Below the pieces are notes generated by a model that saw nothing but the letters and a program-made list of their open reading frames with translations, had not been told where the DNA came from and did no database searches. The translations under genes were made by a program, and so were the position numbers. Source: Candidatus Methanoperedens sp. (lineage in GTDB: Archaea > Halobacteriota > Methanosarcinia > Methanosarcinales > Methanoperedenaceae). Taken from it: a stretch of 5,445 bases of DNA. Of this stretch, positions 5,380 through 5,445 are shown one piece after another. The stretch lies in NCBI GenBank assembly GCA_028679855.1, contig JAJRAP010000149.1, forward strand, positions 1 through 5,445, written 5' to 3'. Each line of letters starts with the position of its first letter. Position 1 is the stretch's first letter.

Positions 5380-5445
5380 GATACACAATATGTGTTGTTC
5401 TGCTTTTTATTCTTTGCGTGAGCATGAATGCGGACAGGTGCAAAC

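Noticed and set aside
1..5445. CRISPR array, insertion sequence, tRNA or rRNA
   Set aside because: I saw no regularly spaced repeats, transposase motifs, terminal inverted repeats or tRNA-like cloverleaf.

Overview
The window looks like chromosomal DNA of a euryarchaeon, most likely from the Methanosarcinales or their ANME relatives. Four things point there: a tetraether-lipid-type radical SAM enzyme, a minimal archaeal SufC/SufB pair with no other suf genes, archaeal-style AT-rich promoter elements combined with strong GAGGTGA-type ribosome binding sites, and an alternative (N-ATPase-type) F1 gamma subunit, known in Methanosarcina. The order-level placement is inference; no rRNA or marker gene is present.

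Left (1-744, +): the 3' part of a radical SAM tetraether lipid synthase (Tes/MJ0619 family), whose 5' end lies outside the window. A 179-bp gap follows, with a hairpin plus T-tract terminator and a short start-less open frame that may be a gene remnant.

Centre (924-2933, +): three translationally coupled genes, sufC, sufB and an ArsR-type regulator, with stop/start overlaps of 8 and 4 bases. SufC and SufB form the Fe-S cluster scaffold machine (also called SmsC/SmsB when, as here, it is the short minimal form). The regulator carries a CVC thiol motif in the helix where ArsR proteins bind As(III) or other thiophilic ions.

Right-centre (3008-4380, +): a permease of the UPF0718/ArsP (DUF318) family, an 85-residue Cys-Cys protein and an 80-residue CxxC thioredoxin-like protein. 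The three are contiguous and coupled by overlaps, and look like a metal, metalloid or thiol-handling module. The permease is broken: its N-terminal and C-terminal parts lie in different frames and the region with the first-half signature (around the CSC motif) is missing. A start-less open frame after the thioredoxin gene may be another relic, so this module looks partly decayed.

Right (4478-5368, -): a convergent, intact F1-type ATP synthase gamma subunit resembling the N-ATPase gamma. The N-ATPase operon normally ends with atpG, which fits its position here as the last gene before the convergent cluster. The rest of the operon would lie beyond the right edge.

The main points of interest are the thiol-sensing regulator locked into an Fe-S assembly operon, the deletion-bearing permease beside an otherwise intact redox pair, and a second-type ATP synthase in an archaeon. 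Nothing here clearly amounts to a wholly new system.
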